From: Maribacter thermophilus
GTDB lineage: Bacteria > Bacteroidota > Bacteroidia > Flavobacteriales > Flavobacteriaceae
NCBI RefSeq assembly: GCF_001020565.1
Contig: NZ_LDAS01000001.1
Span: 720,402-784,401 of the forward strand
Length of the DNA: 64,000 nucleotides
Direction: 5' to 3'
Positions 1 to 9,172 of the stretch are shown piece by piece. Positions within the stretch are counted from its first letter, which is position 1; every line of letters starts with the position of its first letter. The notes under the pieces were generated by a model. That model saw nothing but the letters and a program-made list of their open reading frames with translations, was not told where the DNA came from and did not search any database. The translations under genes were made by a program, and so were the position numbers.

Positions 1-1
1 T

Positions 2-199
2 TCTGAGATCAAAAAGGAGCTTTTGGAGAAATTGGAGGAATTTGCTACTTATAGTGACAGTTTGGAAGAGGTTTTTGAAAACAAGGAGCAAATAGAGGTT
101 TCAAAATTTTATGAGAAACTACCAAAACCACACGCCTTGGCCGTTGAAGAGTGGTTAATGGATAAAATATATCACAGAAATACCGAGAAAGACGCATAA
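2..199 (+). CDS. rpoZ: RNA polymerase omega (Rpb6-like) subunit, C-terminal part
   Basis: These are the last 65 codons of a gene that starts before the window. The tail contains FENKEQIEVSKFYEKLPK and then a PHALAVEEW stretch, which I recognise as the C-terminus of the small omega/Rpb6-type polymerase subunit of flavobacteria. That subunit binds the beta-prime subunit and helps assemble the core enzyme. The order rpoZ-coaBC-DUF4835-recN is usual in this group and supports the call. coaBC begins 5 bases after this stop, so the two are probably co-transcribed. The N-terminal part cannot be checked. Confidence 0.8.
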   Translation, partial: SEIKKELLEKLEEFATYSDSLEEVFENKEQIEVSKFYEKLPKPHALAVEEWLMDKIYHRNTEKDA

Positions 200-204
200 G
201 TAGT

Positions 205-1410
205 ATGTTGAGTGGCAAAAACATCCTTTTAGGCATTACCGGAGGGATCGCCGCTTATAAGACAACTTTTCTTGTACGGTTACTGATCAAAGCTGGCGCT
301 ACTGTTAAGATTGTTCTTACAGATAGCGCCAGTTCTTTTGTTTCTCCACTTACTCTGGCCACATTATCAAAAAATCCGGTAGTTTCAGATTTTGTAAAGA
401 ATGAGGATCATATAACCGATTGGAACAATCATGTAAAGTTGGGGCTGTGGGCCGATCTAATGATTATAGCACCTGCTACGGCCAATACCTTATCTAAAAT
501 GGCATCGGGTAATTGCGACAATTTATTGTTGGCATGCTACCTTTCCGCCAAATGTCCGGTTTTCTTTGCGCCTGCCATGGACTTGGATATGTATCGGCAC
601 CCAACTACAAAGGCTTCTTTTAAAAAGCTAGAATCTTATGGTAATGTAATGATTCCGGCAACTTCTGGAGAATTAGCCAGTGGTTTGCATGGGGAGGGGC
701 GTATGGCAGAACCGGAAGCAATACTATCTTTTATTAATGCATTTTTGCTGAAAGGGCTTCCCTTAAGAAACAAGAAGGTATTGATTACGGCCGGGCCTAC
801 GTATGAAGCAATAGATCCTGTTCGTTTTATAGGTAATCACTCCTCTGGTTTAATGGGGTTTGAGCTTGCCAATGCAGCAGCCAAATTAGGAGCACAGGTG
901 ATTTTGGTGTCAGGGCCTACCCATTGTACTATAAATAACGATTTGGTAACCTTGGTGCGTGTGGTTTCCGCAGATGAAATGTACGATAGTGCCCATCAGC
1001 ATTATTCTGATGCGGATATCGTTATTTGTGCCGCTGCGGTGGCCGATTACAAACCAAAAGAGCAAGCCGAGCAAAAAATAAAGAAATCCGATGCCGAATT
1101 AAATATAGCTTTGGTCAAGAATAAGGATATATTGTTTTCATTAGGGCAAATAAAGAAAGATCAATACTTGGTAGGTTTCGCTTTGGAAACCGAAAATGAG
1201 CTAGAAAACGCAAAAGCAAAATTGGAGCGTAAAAATCTAGATGCCATTGTTTTAAATTCTCTAAATGACAAAGGGGCCGGTTTTGGGGGTAAAACCAATA
1301 AAATTAGCTTTATAGATACCAATTTGACAATACAAACGTTTGATTTAAAAACCAAGGCAGACGTTGCCAAGGATATTCTTAATGAAATCATTAAAAGACG
1401 CTATGCGTAA
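205..1410 (+). CDS. coaBC: Bifunctional phosphopantothenoylcysteine decarboxylase / phosphopantothenate-cysteine ligase
   Basis: Cytosolic enzyme for two successive steps of coenzyme A synthesis: CTP-dependent joining of 4'-phosphopantothenate to cysteine (CoaB), then FMN-dependent decarboxylation to 4'-phosphopantetheine (CoaC). The 401 residues are a normal length. Residues 1-190 are the flavoprotein CoaC domain, with the active-site His at 76 (NNHVKLG) and the APATANT loop. Residues 191-401 are CoaB, starting KKVLITAGPTYE and including AAVADYKP. Two CoaC positions differ from the E. coli enzyme: the PxMN Asn is Asp126, and the flap Cys is Ser159 (ELASG). I believe this is common in Bacteroidota. 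It sits between rpoZ and a DUF4835 gene that overlaps its end. Confidence 0.96.
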   Translation: MLSGKNILLGITGGIAAYKTTFLVRLLIKAGATVKIVLTDSASSFVSPLTLATLSKNPVVSDFVKNEDHITDWNNHVKLGLWADLMIIAPATANTLSKMASGNCDNLLLACYLSAKCPVFFAPAMDLDMYRHPTTKASFKKLESYGNVMIPATSGELASGLHGEGRMAEPEAILSFINAFLLKGLPLRNKKVLITAGPTYEAIDPVRFIGNHSSGLMGFELANAAAKLGAQVILVSGPTHCTINNDLVTLVRVVSADEMYDSAHQHYSDADIVICAAAVADYKPKEQAEQKIKKSDAELNIALVKNKDILFSLGQIKKDQYLVGFALETENELENAKAKLERKNLDAIVLNSLNDKGAGFGGKTNKISFIDTNLTIQTFDLKTKADVAKDILNEIIKRRYA

Positions 1411-2290
1411 GTTATTATTTGTTTGTCTCCTAATTAGTGTATTTGTACAGGGCCGTGCCCAAGAATTAAATTGTACGATCACTATAAACTCTGAACAGGT
1501 ATCTCAGACAAATCAACAGGTTTTTAAGACCTTGGAGCGTTCTTTGAATGATTTTGTCAACAAAAGTAAATGGACAAATCGTGTATATAAGGAGAACGAG
1601 CGTGTAAATGCCCAAATGTTTATTACAATTACCGAATACGAATCGGATAGGTTCAAGGGAAACATTCAAATTCAATCTTCAAGACCTGTATACAATACTT
1701 CTTATGAAAGTTCTGTCTTTAATTACAAAGATAACCAGTTCGATTTTCAGTATATAGAATTTCAGCCATTGGTCTACAATGAAAATGTATTTGAATCTAA
1801 TTTGGTAGGTGTTATTTCTTATTATGTATACATTATATTAGGTTTGGATGCGGACACTTTTTCTTTGGAAGGGGGTACCGATTTTTATAGAAAGGCCCAG
1901 AATATAGTAACACAGGCGCAAGGAAGCAATTATACCGGGTGGAGCCAATCTTCTGACCGAAGCCGTTTTGAGCTGGTAGACAACTTGTTGTCCAATACTT
2001 ATAAGGAGTACCGTATTGCAATGTATAATTACCACCGAAAGGGGTTGGATATTATGGCGGACAACAATAGTACCGGAAAACAAATAATTGCCGGTACCAT
2101 GAAGCTTTTTGAGACCATGATAAATAGAAGGCCCAACGCTTTTTTGATTCAGACTTTTTTTGATGCCAAGTCAGAGGAAATTCGAAATATATTTTCCGAT
2201 GGCCCGAAGGTAGACATAGTAAAGCTTAAAAATACACTGAACAAAATAGCCCCGCTATATTCCAGTACTTGGAACGACATTACGTACTGA
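1403..2290 (+). CDS. DUF4835 family exported protein
   Basis: A 295-residue protein of unknown function. I recognise it as the DUF4835 family from its sequence (start of mature chain ELNCTITINS) and from its fixed place between coaBC and recN in flavobacteria. I chose the ATG at 1403, which overlaps the coaBC stop by 8 bases, because translation then opens with a clean signal peptide (MRKLLFVCLLISVFVQGRAQ, cleavage after AQ). The mature protein should be periplasmic or outer-membrane associated. No catalytic motif is visible. The constant gene neighbourhood suggests co-transcription rather than a shared pathway. Confidence 0.85.
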   Translation: MRKLLFVCLLISVFVQGRAQELNCTITINSEQVSQTNQQVFKTLERSLNDFVNKSKWTNRVYKENERVNAQMFITITEYESDRFKGNIQIQSSRPVYNTSYESSVFNYKDNQFDFQYIEFQPLVYNENVFESNLVGVISYYVYIILGLDADTFSLEGGTDFYRKAQNIVTQAQGSNYTGWSQSSDRSRFELVDNLLSNTYKEYRIAMYNYHRKGLDIMADNNSTGKQIIAGTMKLFETMINRRPNAFLIQTFFDAKSEEIRNIFSDGPKVDIVKLKNTLNKIAPLYSSTWNDITY

Positions 2291-2316
2291 TTCTTTTTTC
2301 GATCCAGAATATAGAC

Positions 2317-2324
2317 TACCTTTG
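2317..2324 (+). promoter_or_regulatory. Promoter -7 box upstream of recN
   Basis: TACCTTTG matches the Flavobacterium -7 consensus TAnnTTTG. No TTG lies at the expected -33 position, so this is a weak or partial promoter. It would start the recN transcript about 15 bases before the TTG start codon. Confidence 0.45.
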
Positions 2325-2344
2325 TTTTTCTAAATTTCTGAGAT

Positions 2345-3997
2345 TTGTTATCCAATCTATCTATTGAAAATTACGCCTTGATCGATAGCTTAGAAGTAAG
2401 CTTAGATGGTGGTTTTACTATAATTACCGGAGAAACGGGAGCGGGCAAGTCCATTTTTCTCGGAGGTCTTTCATTGGTGCTGGGTAAACGTGCCGATTTA
2501 TCTTCGTTGCGCAACAAAGACAAAAAATGTATCATAGAAGCTTATTTTCAAATCAACAACTATGGCTTAAAGCCATTTTTTGAAAAATATGATTTGGATT
2601 ATGAGGCAAGTACGGTTATACGAAGAGAAATTTTGCCAAGCGGTAAGTCACGTGCTTTTATTAATGATACGCCCGTGACACTGGATGTGCTTTCAAAATT
2701 GGGGAGTAGGCTTATAGATATACACTCACAGCATCAAACATTGATGTTGACAGAAAACGACTTCCAGTTGAAGTTGATAGATGCCTTGGCGGACAATAAA
2801 CAGCGTTTGGCTTCTTTCAGAAAAACACTAGCGGACTATAACGAAACAAAAAAGGAACTTCAGCAGTTAATCGATTTTCAGGGCGATGCCTTAAAAGAAA
2901 AGGATTACAATGATTTCTTGTTGCAAGAGCTAGAAGCCGCACCTTTAAAAGAAGGGGTTCTCGAGGATTTGGAAGAGCAATATGCACAGCTTAACAATGT
3001 AGAGTCGATCATGGAAGAGTTATCCAAGGGAGACCAATTGTTGAACGATGAGCAAATTGGGGTGTTGTCTCTTGTAGGGGAGCTAAAATCCACTTTTTCA
3101 AGGTTGGCGAATTTTGGAAATCAATATGTAGAGTTGAACCAAAGAATACAATCGGTCTTTATAGAGCTGGACGATATAAATACAGAATTGCAGAACTACA
3201 AGGACGGTATAGAGTCGAATCCGGTTTTATTGGAAGAAATAAGTGGTAAGCTGCAATTACTGTACAATCTTCAGAAGAAGCATGGTGTTTCTGATATTTC
3301 AGAACTGATCAAGATCAAGGAAGACCTTTCCCAAAAAGCTTTTGAGACTGCAAATTTGGACGAAAAGATAGCGCATACGGGCAAAAAGGTAGAAGAGTTG
3401 GAGTCATTGCTAGAGAAGCAGGCAATGGTGTTAAGAGATAAACGTAATGCCGTGATTCCAAGTTTAAAAGAAAAATTAGAGTCAGACCTTTCCCTTTTGG
3501 GTATGCCAAGCGCCTCGTTCAGAATAAGTCTCTCCGATGCCGAGAGTTTTAAGGTGAACGGAAAAGATAACCTGTCGTTTTTGTTCACTGCCAATAAGGG
3601 CAGCGATTATGGAGAATTGAAAAAAGTGGCGTCCGGAGGAGAGTTGTCCAGAATAATGTTGGTCATAAAATCTATTTTGGCAAAGTACGAGAAGCTTCCT
3701 ACGATCATGTTCGATGAAATTGATACTGGTGTATCTGGTGAAGTTTCCAATCGTATGGCTGATATTATGAAAGAGATGAGCAAAGAGATGCAAGTGTTCT
3801 CTATTACCCATTTGCCGCAAGTGGCCTCTAAGGGTGATTATCATTTTAAAGTCTATAAGACAGATGGCCACGAAGGAACAGAGACCAACATGAAAAAATT
3901 GTCGAAAGACGAAAGAGTGGTGGAGCTGGCGCAAATGTTGGGAGGTAAGGAAATTTCAGATTCGGCGATGGCCCATGCCCGACAGTTACTCAATTAA
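2345..3997 (+). CDS. recN: DNA repair protein RecN
   Basis: SMC-like ATPase acting in recombinational repair of double-strand breaks. The 550 residues match the family length. Walker A GETGAGKS is at residues 29-36, a long coiled-coil arm region runs from about 150 to 380, the ABC signature ASGGELSRIM lies near 429, and Walker B IMFDEIDTGVSG lies near 453. The start is TTG: the reading MLSNLSIENYALID aligns with the usual RecN N-terminus and no ATG is available nearby. In many bacteria recN is damage-induced. No LexA-type box is obvious here. Confidence 0.96.
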   Translation: MLSNLSIENYALIDSLEVSLDGGFTIITGETGAGKSIFLGGLSLVLGKRADLSSLRNKDKKCIIEAYFQINNYGLKPFFEKYDLDYEASTVIRREILPSGKSRAFINDTPVTLDVLSKLGSRLIDIHSQHQTLMLTENDFQLKLIDALADNKQRLASFRKTLADYNETKKELQQLIDFQGDALKEKDYNDFLLQELEAAPLKEGVLEDLEEQYAQLNNVESIMEELSKGDQLLNDEQIGVLSLVGELKSTFSRLANFGNQYVELNQRIQSVFIELDDINTELQNYKDGIESNPVLLEEISGKLQLLYNLQKKHGVSDISELIKIKEDLSQKAFETANLDEKIAHTGKKVEELESLLEKQAMVLRDKRNAVIPSLKEKLESDLSLLGMPSASFRISLSDAESFKVNGKDNLSFLFTANKGSDYGELKKVASGGELSRIMLVIKSILAKYEKLPTIMFDEIDTGVSGEVSNRMADIMKEMSKEMQVFSITHLPQVASKGDYHFKVYKTDGHEGTETNMKKLSKDERVVELAQMLGGKEISDSAMAHARQLLN

Positions 3998-4035
3998 AAA
4001 TACCAGACATTAAAATCGGATTGGTATATTTTAAA

Positions 4036-4043
4036 TATCTTTG
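4036..4043 (+). promoter_or_regulatory. Promoter -7 box upstream of fabI
   Basis: TATCTTTG fits TAnnTTTG. It would give a leader of about 25 bases before the fabI ATG. No well-placed -33 TTG is visible. Confidence 0.5.
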
Positions 4044-4074
4044 ATTTTTATAATTAAATATAGAACCAACAAAC

Positions 4075-4881
4075 ATGGCTTATAATCTATTAAAAGGAAA
4101 AAGAGGAATCATATTTGGGGCATTGGATGAAAATTCAATAGCATGGAAAACCGCACAGAGCGTACATGAAGAAGGAGGTACATTTGTTTTGACCAATGCA
4201 CCGATAGCAATGAGAATGGGTCAAATTAAAGAATTGGCAAAAAAGACCGGTTCTGAAATTATTCCGGCAGATGCGACCAATGAGGAAGATTTGGCCAATT
4301 TGGTTACAAAATCAATGGAAATCTTAGGAGGTAAACTTGATTTTGTGCTGCACTCCATAGGTATGTCTGTAAATGTTAGAAAAGGAAGATCCTATACAGA
4401 TGAAAATTATGATTTTACGGCAAAGGGTTGGGATGTTTCCGCTCTTTCCTTTCATAAGGTAATGCAGTCTTTATATAAAGCTGATGCAATGAACGAATGG
4501 GGCAGTATCGTAGCGTTGACCTACATGGCTGCACAGCGTACTTTTCCCGACTATAACGATATGGCGGACAATAAGGCGTATTTAGAGTCTGTAGCCCGTA
4601 GTTTTGGGTATTTCTTCGGAAAGGAAAAGAAAGTACGCGTAAACACTATCTCCCAGTCACCTACTGCTACTACGGCGGGTCAAGGAATCAAAGGTTTTGA
4701 CGGTTTTATCAATTATGCGGAAAAAATGTCTCCTTTGGGCAATGCAACAGCACAAGATTGTGCAGATTATACAATTACCTTGTTCTCTGACTTAACAAGA
4801 AAAGTGACCATGCAGAATTTGTTTCACGATGGTGGTTTTTCAAATACCGGAGTTAGCCAAGAGGTTATCGATAAATTTTAA
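4075..4881 (+). CDS. fabI: Enoyl-[acyl-carrier-protein] reductase (NADH) FabI
   Basis: Last reductive step of each fatty-acid elongation cycle in the cytosol: enoyl-ACP to acyl-ACP with NAD(P)H. At 268 residues it has the normal size for an atypical short-chain dehydrogenase. The N-terminal nucleotide-binding segment reads GIIFGALDENSIAW. The catalytic pair has FabI spacing, Tyr160-x6-Lys167 (YNDMADNK), with the second conserved Tyr at 150 (LTYMAAQR). This is the target class of triclosan-type inhibitors. It stands alone between recN and a glycosyltransferase gene and has its own -7 box. Confidence 0.96.
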   Translation: MAYNLLKGKRGIIFGALDENSIAWKTAQSVHEEGGTFVLTNAPIAMRMGQIKELAKKTGSEIIPADATNEEDLANLVTKSMEILGGKLDFVLHSIGMSVNVRKGRSYTDENYDFTAKGWDVSALSFHKVMQSLYKADAMNEWGSIVALTYMAAQRTFPDYNDMADNKAYLESVARSFGYFFGKEKKVRVNTISQSPTATTAGQGIKGFDGFINYAEKMSPLGNATAQDCADYTITLFSDLTRKVTMQNLFHDGGFSNTGVSQEVIDKF

Positions 4882-4947
4882 AGGTTATCGGTTTCTGCCA
4901 GTAAGGTCCGTTTTGGTCCCATGGCAATTAATTACCTAAAAACAATA

Positions 4948-5958
4948 ATGGATCTATCGTTTTCCTTTATAATACCTGTCTTTAACAGGCCTAATGAAAT
5001 TGAGGAACTATTAGATAGTCTCTTGTCGCAGACCTACACGAAAAACTATGAAATAGTTATTGTGGAAGACGGTTCTACACTGCCATCAAAAGAAGTAGTA
5101 GAGCGTTTTGATGACAAGCTGAATATCTCTTACTATCAGAAACCCAATTCTGGTCCTGGTGATTCTCGTAATTATGGGATGCGGTTGGCCAAAGGCAATT
5201 ATTTTATTGTGCTGGATTCTGACTGTATTTTGCCTCCTCAATATCTGGTAGAGGCAGAGAAAAGTCTATCAGAACAATTTGTTCATTGTTATGGTGGTCC
5301 AGATGCGGCCCATACCTCTTTTAGTAATGTGCAGAAAGCGATCAACTATGCCATGACCTCTTTTCTTACCACGGGAGGTATTCGTGGGCGTAAAGATGCC
5401 GTGAACAAATTTCAACCAAGAAGTTTTAATATGGGCATCTCCAAAGAGGCCTTTGAGGTCGTAGGGGGGTATGGCAATATACATCCGGGCGAAGATCCTG
5501 ATCTGACCATTCGAATATGGAATAACGGTTTTGAGACAAAATTGATTCCCGAGGCATTTGTGTACCACAAGAGACGAATTGATTGGAACAAATTTTATAA
5601 CCAGGTAAAAAAATTTGGAATGGTACGCCCCATTCTAAATAAGTGGCATCCCACAACGGCAAAAATCACTTACTGGTTTCCAACATTGTTCACCTTGGGA
5701 TTACTGGGAGCCTTGATCTTGGTGGTTTTTGATATTTGGTGGCCTATCGCATTTTTTGTTTTTTATTTTGTGCTGCTGTTTGTAGATGCATTGTTAAAGA
5801 CCCGGAACCTTAAGGTTTCCATAATGGCATTATTTGCCACCTGTGTTCAATTTTTTGGATACGGACTGGGTTTTTTGAAGTCTACCATATATACTACCTT
5901 TAGTAAAAGGTCTCCAGAGGTCCTTTTTCCGAAATTGTTTTTTAAGACAAATGATTGA
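4948..5958 (+). CDS. Family 2 glycosyltransferase, membrane-anchored
   Basis: A GT-A fold glycosyltransferase: SFIIPVFNRP at the N-terminus, a DxD-type metal/nucleotide-sugar motif in VLDSDC, and a GEDPDL acceptor-side motif. After the catalytic domain (about 1-235) come two to three membrane segments near the C-terminus, so it probably works on the inner face of the cytoplasmic membrane on a lipid-linked or surface glycan. Donor and acceptor are not readable. I chose the internal ATG at 4948 because the GT2 fold begins right after it; an in-frame ATG at 4921 would add nine residues. The next gene follows within 2 bases, so the two are likely co-transcribed. Confidence 0.85.
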   Translation: MDLSFSFIIPVFNRPNEIEELLDSLLSQTYTKNYEIVIVEDGSTLPSKEVVERFDDKLNISYYQKPNSGPGDSRNYGMRLAKGNYFIVLDSDCILPPQYLVEAEKSLSEQFVHCYGGPDAAHTSFSNVQKAINYAMTSFLTTGGIRGRKDAVNKFQPRSFNMGISKEAFEVVGGYGNIHPGEDPDLTIRIWNNGFETKLIPEAFVYHKRRIDWNKFYNQVKKFGMVRPILNKWHPTTAKITYWFPTLFTLGLLGALILVVFDIWWPIAFFVFYFVLLFVDALLKTRNLKVSIMALFATCVQFFGYGLGFLKSTIYTTFSKRSPEVLFPKLFFKTND

Positions 5959-5960
5959 TT

Positions 5961-6920
5961 GTGATAGTAGAACGAATTAAAGCGGGTTTAAAGAAGAGAA
6001 AGGTCAAATTATTTTTGATTTTTTTATTTTTCTCCTTTTTGGCTTGGTTTATAAACAACCTGTCTAGAACATTTGTTAGTAACGCATCGTTTCATTTGGA
6101 ATATGTAGGAACTCCAAAAAACCTATTACTTGCCAGTCCTCCAAAAAATAGTATAAACGTAAGGTTAAAAGCTGTTGGTTTTCAGTTTATCGGTTTTGGT
6201 ATCAGAAAAAAAAGTATTCAAATAGACCTGTCCGAGGTACAGAAAAAAGATTCTCTTTATTATATACCGCCTTCTGTTTATAAAAGACAGATAAATAGGC
6301 AGTTGTCGGCTGATATGACCCTTTTAGAGGTAGATGACGATACTATCTTCGTTGATTTTACCAAGGTTATAACAAAGACGGTGCCTGTGCTTCCAAGAAT
6401 TAATCTAAGCTTGGCCAAAAATTATGAAATAGAGGATTCTTTGAAGATAGTGCCTGAATCGGTTAAGATAACCGGGCCAAAGAGCCAAATAGATTCTATT
6501 CGTAATGTTAGAACTTCTTTTTTAGAACTTTTGGACGTGGATAAGGACTTTTCTGTAAAAAGCACTTTGGTGAAACCGAGAGAGTTGAACATGACTGTAT
6601 TTGAGCCTACTTCCGTAACCATTTCCGCAAAGGTGTATCGCTTTTCGGAAAAAGTATACAATGTGCCCGTTACCATACTTAATGTGCCCGAAAATGTAAA
6701 AGTGAGAATGTTTCCTGATGTAATAAAAGTGATTTGTCAAGCAAAATTAGAGAGGCTGAAAGATATAGAAACCGATGACTTTTTAATTACGGCAGATTAT
6801 GCCCAGGTAACGGGAAGCAGCCAAAATATAATCCCTGTAAAATTATCGAAAAAACCAATGGGGATAAGCAATGCTATTTTAAGCACACAAGAAATAGAAT
6901 TTATTTTAAGAAGGGAATAA
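5961..6920 (+). CDS. YbbR-like domain protein, membrane anchored
   Basis: About 319 residues: a short basic N-terminus, one transmembrane helix (LFLIFLFFSFLAWFI), then an extracytoplasmic part rich in beta strands built from YbbR-like repeats. In Firmicutes YbbR proteins partner with the diadenylate cyclase CdaA. In flavobacteria they usually stand next to coaE, as here, and their role is unknown. The start is uncertain: GTG at 5961, just after the preceding stop, or TTG at 5955 overlapping it. The stop overlaps the coaE start by one base, indicating translational coupling. Confidence 0.75.
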   Translation: MIVERIKAGLKKRKVKLFLIFLFFSFLAWFINNLSRTFVSNASFHLEYVGTPKNLLLASPPKNSINVRLKAVGFQFIGFGIRKKSIQIDLSEVQKKDSLYYIPPSVYKRQINRQLSADMTLLEVDDDTIFVDFTKVITKTVPVLPRINLSLAKNYEIEDSLKIVPESVKITGPKSQIDSIRNVRTSFLELLDVDKDFSVKSTLVKPRELNMTVFEPTSVTISAKVYRFSEKVYNVPVTILNVPENVKVRMFPDVIKVICQAKLERLKDIETDDFLITADYAQVTGSSQNIIPVKLSKKPMGISNAILSTQEIEFILRRE

Positions 6921-7510
6921 TGATCGTAGGACTTACAGGAGGAATAGGAAGCGGTAAGTCTACCGTAGGCAAAATACTTGAAGGGTTGGGGGTTCCTGTA
7001 TACAATTCCGATGTCGAAGCTAAAAAGCTGATGCAATCTTCCGAAACCATAAGAAAAAAACTGATATCCCTGTTTGGTGAAAGAGCTTTTGATGGTAATG
7101 TGCTAAACAGGTCTTTTATCGCCAAAAAGGTTTTTAACGATAAACAGTTATTGCAAGAATTAAACAGAATTGTACACCCTGAAGTACGAAAACATTTTCT
7201 TGAATGGTATAGTGAACAAAACACTCCTTATGTTGTTCAAGAAACAGCACTCCTGTTCGAAAACAAAGCTCAGAACCTTTATGACAAAATTATTTTAGTT
7301 ACTGCTCCGAAAGAATTAAAAATCCAACGACTTTTAGAAAGAGATGGTAGTACCGAGGAAGATATATTGGCCAGGATGGAAAATCAGCTCAAGGATTCAG
7401 AAAAATTTGAACTGGCCGATTTTGTTATAGAAAATATTTTTCTGGAAGAAACAAGAAAAAAGGTAGAGGAAGTGAATAGGGTTTTATTAAAATTATGCCA
7501 GAACCAGTGA
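6920..7510 (+). CDS. coaE: Dephospho-CoA kinase
   Basis: Final step of CoA synthesis: ATP-dependent phosphorylation of the ribose 3'-hydroxyl of dephospho-CoA, in the cytosol. The protein has 196 residues, the usual length. P-loop GGIGSGKST sits at the N-terminus, followed by the YNSDVEAKKL substrate segment and the RLLERDG lid-type sequence. It overlaps the YbbR gene by one base. Together with coaBC and panB, this window holds three CoA-pathway genes at three separate loci. Confidence 0.95.
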   Translation: MIVGLTGGIGSGKSTVGKILEGLGVPVYNSDVEAKKLMQSSETIRKKLISLFGERAFDGNVLNRSFIAKKVFNDKQLLQELNRIVHPEVRKHFLEWYSEQNTPYVVQETALLFENKAQNLYDKIILVTAPKELKIQRLLERDGSTEEDILARMENQLKDSEKFELADFVIENIFLEETRKKVEEVNRVLLKLCQNQ

Positions 7511-7584
7511 ATTTTAACATTTGTGTTAAGGTTTGGTTAAACGTACTATGGGCTTCCCTGTAAATATTTAATTTTAACATTAAA

Positions 7585-9165
7585 ATGGATAAGAGGTTAT
7601 TTATTCTCTTGGTTGTTCTAATGAGCCTCTCGCTTGTTGGATTGATATTTGTTCAAAGTTTTTGGATAAAAAAGTCGGTTGAAAATAAGGAAGAACAATT
7701 TTCGAACGTTGTTTCCGAAGCATTGAACAGTGTTACCAATCAAATAGAGGAGCGTGAAAAAAAGAACTATTACGATAGATATCTTTATGCCAAGGACAGC
7801 GTTGGAGAGGTAAAGGATACACAGTTCAGAAATTTCTTTTTCATTGATAGGGATGTCAACTCTAATGAGATACTGCTTTATGAGCATGGTATCCTAGAAG
7901 AAGATTATGGTATCTCGTCCACGTTCTTTGATAACGGTGAAGTTGGAGATACCACCTTCATTAAGAATTATACCAGTAAACGAACAACTTCGATTTTCAA
8001 GGAAGATTACGATACCGAAGGCAAAACCTCTGTATTAACGCCTATTCAAAGAATTGAGAAGATAGGAGGTTTAAGGGAATTTGATAAATTGGCCATGGAA
8101 GATTTGTTTACCACCTATGCCAAGCGTGTTCCGATACATAAGCGGGTAAGCAGACAGGAAATAGAACTTTTACTTCAAAGGGAATTAAAGGATAGGGGGG
8201 TTGATATCAGCTTTGAATATGGAGTATATAGCAAAGGATTGCCCACAAAGCTTAAATCGCGTAAATTCAAGTATTCGGAATCAAATGTTTACAAATCACC
8301 TTTGTTTACAGATTTTGAAGGTGTGTCCAATTTTGACCTCTTGGTGTCGTTTCCAGAGAAAAAGCGTTTTTTGGTCCGGTCTATATTAGGATTGGCGCTA
8401 TTGTCACTCTTGTTTACCTTAATTATTGTAATTGCTTATTCTGGAGCTATTTACCAATTAATTAAACAAAAACAAATATCTGAGATAAAGTCAGATTTCA
8501 TCAATAATATGACCCATGAGTTCAAAACCCCTATAGCTACTATAAATTTGGCGGTAGAGGCTATTAGGAACCCAAAGGTTATTGGTGATCAAGAAAAAAT
8601 TTCTCGTTATCTACAAATGATAAGGGATGAAAATAAAAGGATGCACGCCCAGGTAGAAAATGTACTAAGGATATCTAAATTAGAAAAAAACCAATTGGAC
8701 ATTAGTAAGGATAGGGTAGATGTACACGACATAATAGAAGATGCCATTACGCATGTAGAATTGATTGTACAGGATAGGGGCGGATACATAGAAACACATT
8801 TAGACGCGAAACGTTCAGAGGTTTTGGCCAATGAGATGCATTTTACCAACGTAATCGTGAATATATTGGACAATGCCATAAAATATTCCATCGATCCACC
8901 CAAAATAGATGTGTATACAGAGGTAGCCAAGAACAATATAATTATAAAGGTAAAGGATCAAGGAGCCGGAATGAGCAAAGCGGTGTTGAAAAGAGTTTTT
9001 GAAAAGTTCTATAGAGAGCATACTGGAGATATTCACAATGTAAAAGGCCATGGATTAGGATTGGCATATGTAAAAAAAATAGTAGATGATCATCAGGGTG
9101 AAGTATATGCGGAAAGTGAAAAAGGAAAAGGAAGCACTTTTTACATAAAACTACCTTTAATTTAA
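7585..9165 (+). CDS. Sensor histidine kinase (RprX-like)
   Basis: Membrane sensor kinase of 526 residues. TM1 is at residues 5-27, a roughly 230-residue periplasmic sensor region has no recognisable fold, and TM2 follows SFPEKKRFLVR at about 265-290. Then comes a HisKA domain with phospho-accepting His311 in NNMTHEFKTPIA, and a HATPase_c domain with N box NILDNAIKYS and the G boxes. There is no clear HAMP domain. Architecture and pairing with the OmpR-type regulator 7 bases downstream resemble the Bacteroides RprX/RprY system. The signal is unknown. Confidence 0.9.
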   Translation: MDKRLFILLVVLMSLSLVGLIFVQSFWIKKSVENKEEQFSNVVSEALNSVTNQIEEREKKNYYDRYLYAKDSVGEVKDTQFRNFFFIDRDVNSNEILLYEHGILEEDYGISSTFFDNGEVGDTTFIKNYTSKRTTSIFKEDYDTEGKTSVLTPIQRIEKIGGLREFDKLAMEDLFTTYAKRVPIHKRVSRQEIELLLQRELKDRGVDISFEYGVYSKGLPTKLKSRKFKYSESNVYKSPLFTDFEGVSNFDLLVSFPEKKRFLVRSILGLALLSLLFTLIIVIAYSGAIYQLIKQKQISEIKSDFINNMTHEFKTPIATINLAVEAIRNPKVIGDQEKISRYLQMIRDENKRMHAQVENVLRISKLEKNQLDISKDRVDVHDIIEDAITHVELIVQDRGGYIETHLDAKRSEVLANEMHFTNVIVNILDNAIKYSIDPPKIDVYTEVAKNNIIIKVKDQGAGMSKAVLKRVFEKFYREHTGDIHNVKGHGLGLAYVKKIVDDHQGEVYAESEKGKGSTFYIKLPLI

Positions 9166-9172
9166 AAAAATT

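Noticed and set aside
3482..3934. Open frame of 150 codons antisense to recN
   Set aside because: It lies wholly within the ATPase-coding part of recN; His-rich low-quality translation with no motif.
4540..4590. FabI active-site segment YNDMADNK as a possible unusual variant
   Set aside because: Tyr-x6-Lys spacing is exactly that of FabI and the acidic filling looks normal for Bacteroidota.
4921..4947. Longer start for the glycosyltransferase
   Set aside because: Adds nine residues before the GT2 fold; kept as an alternative only.
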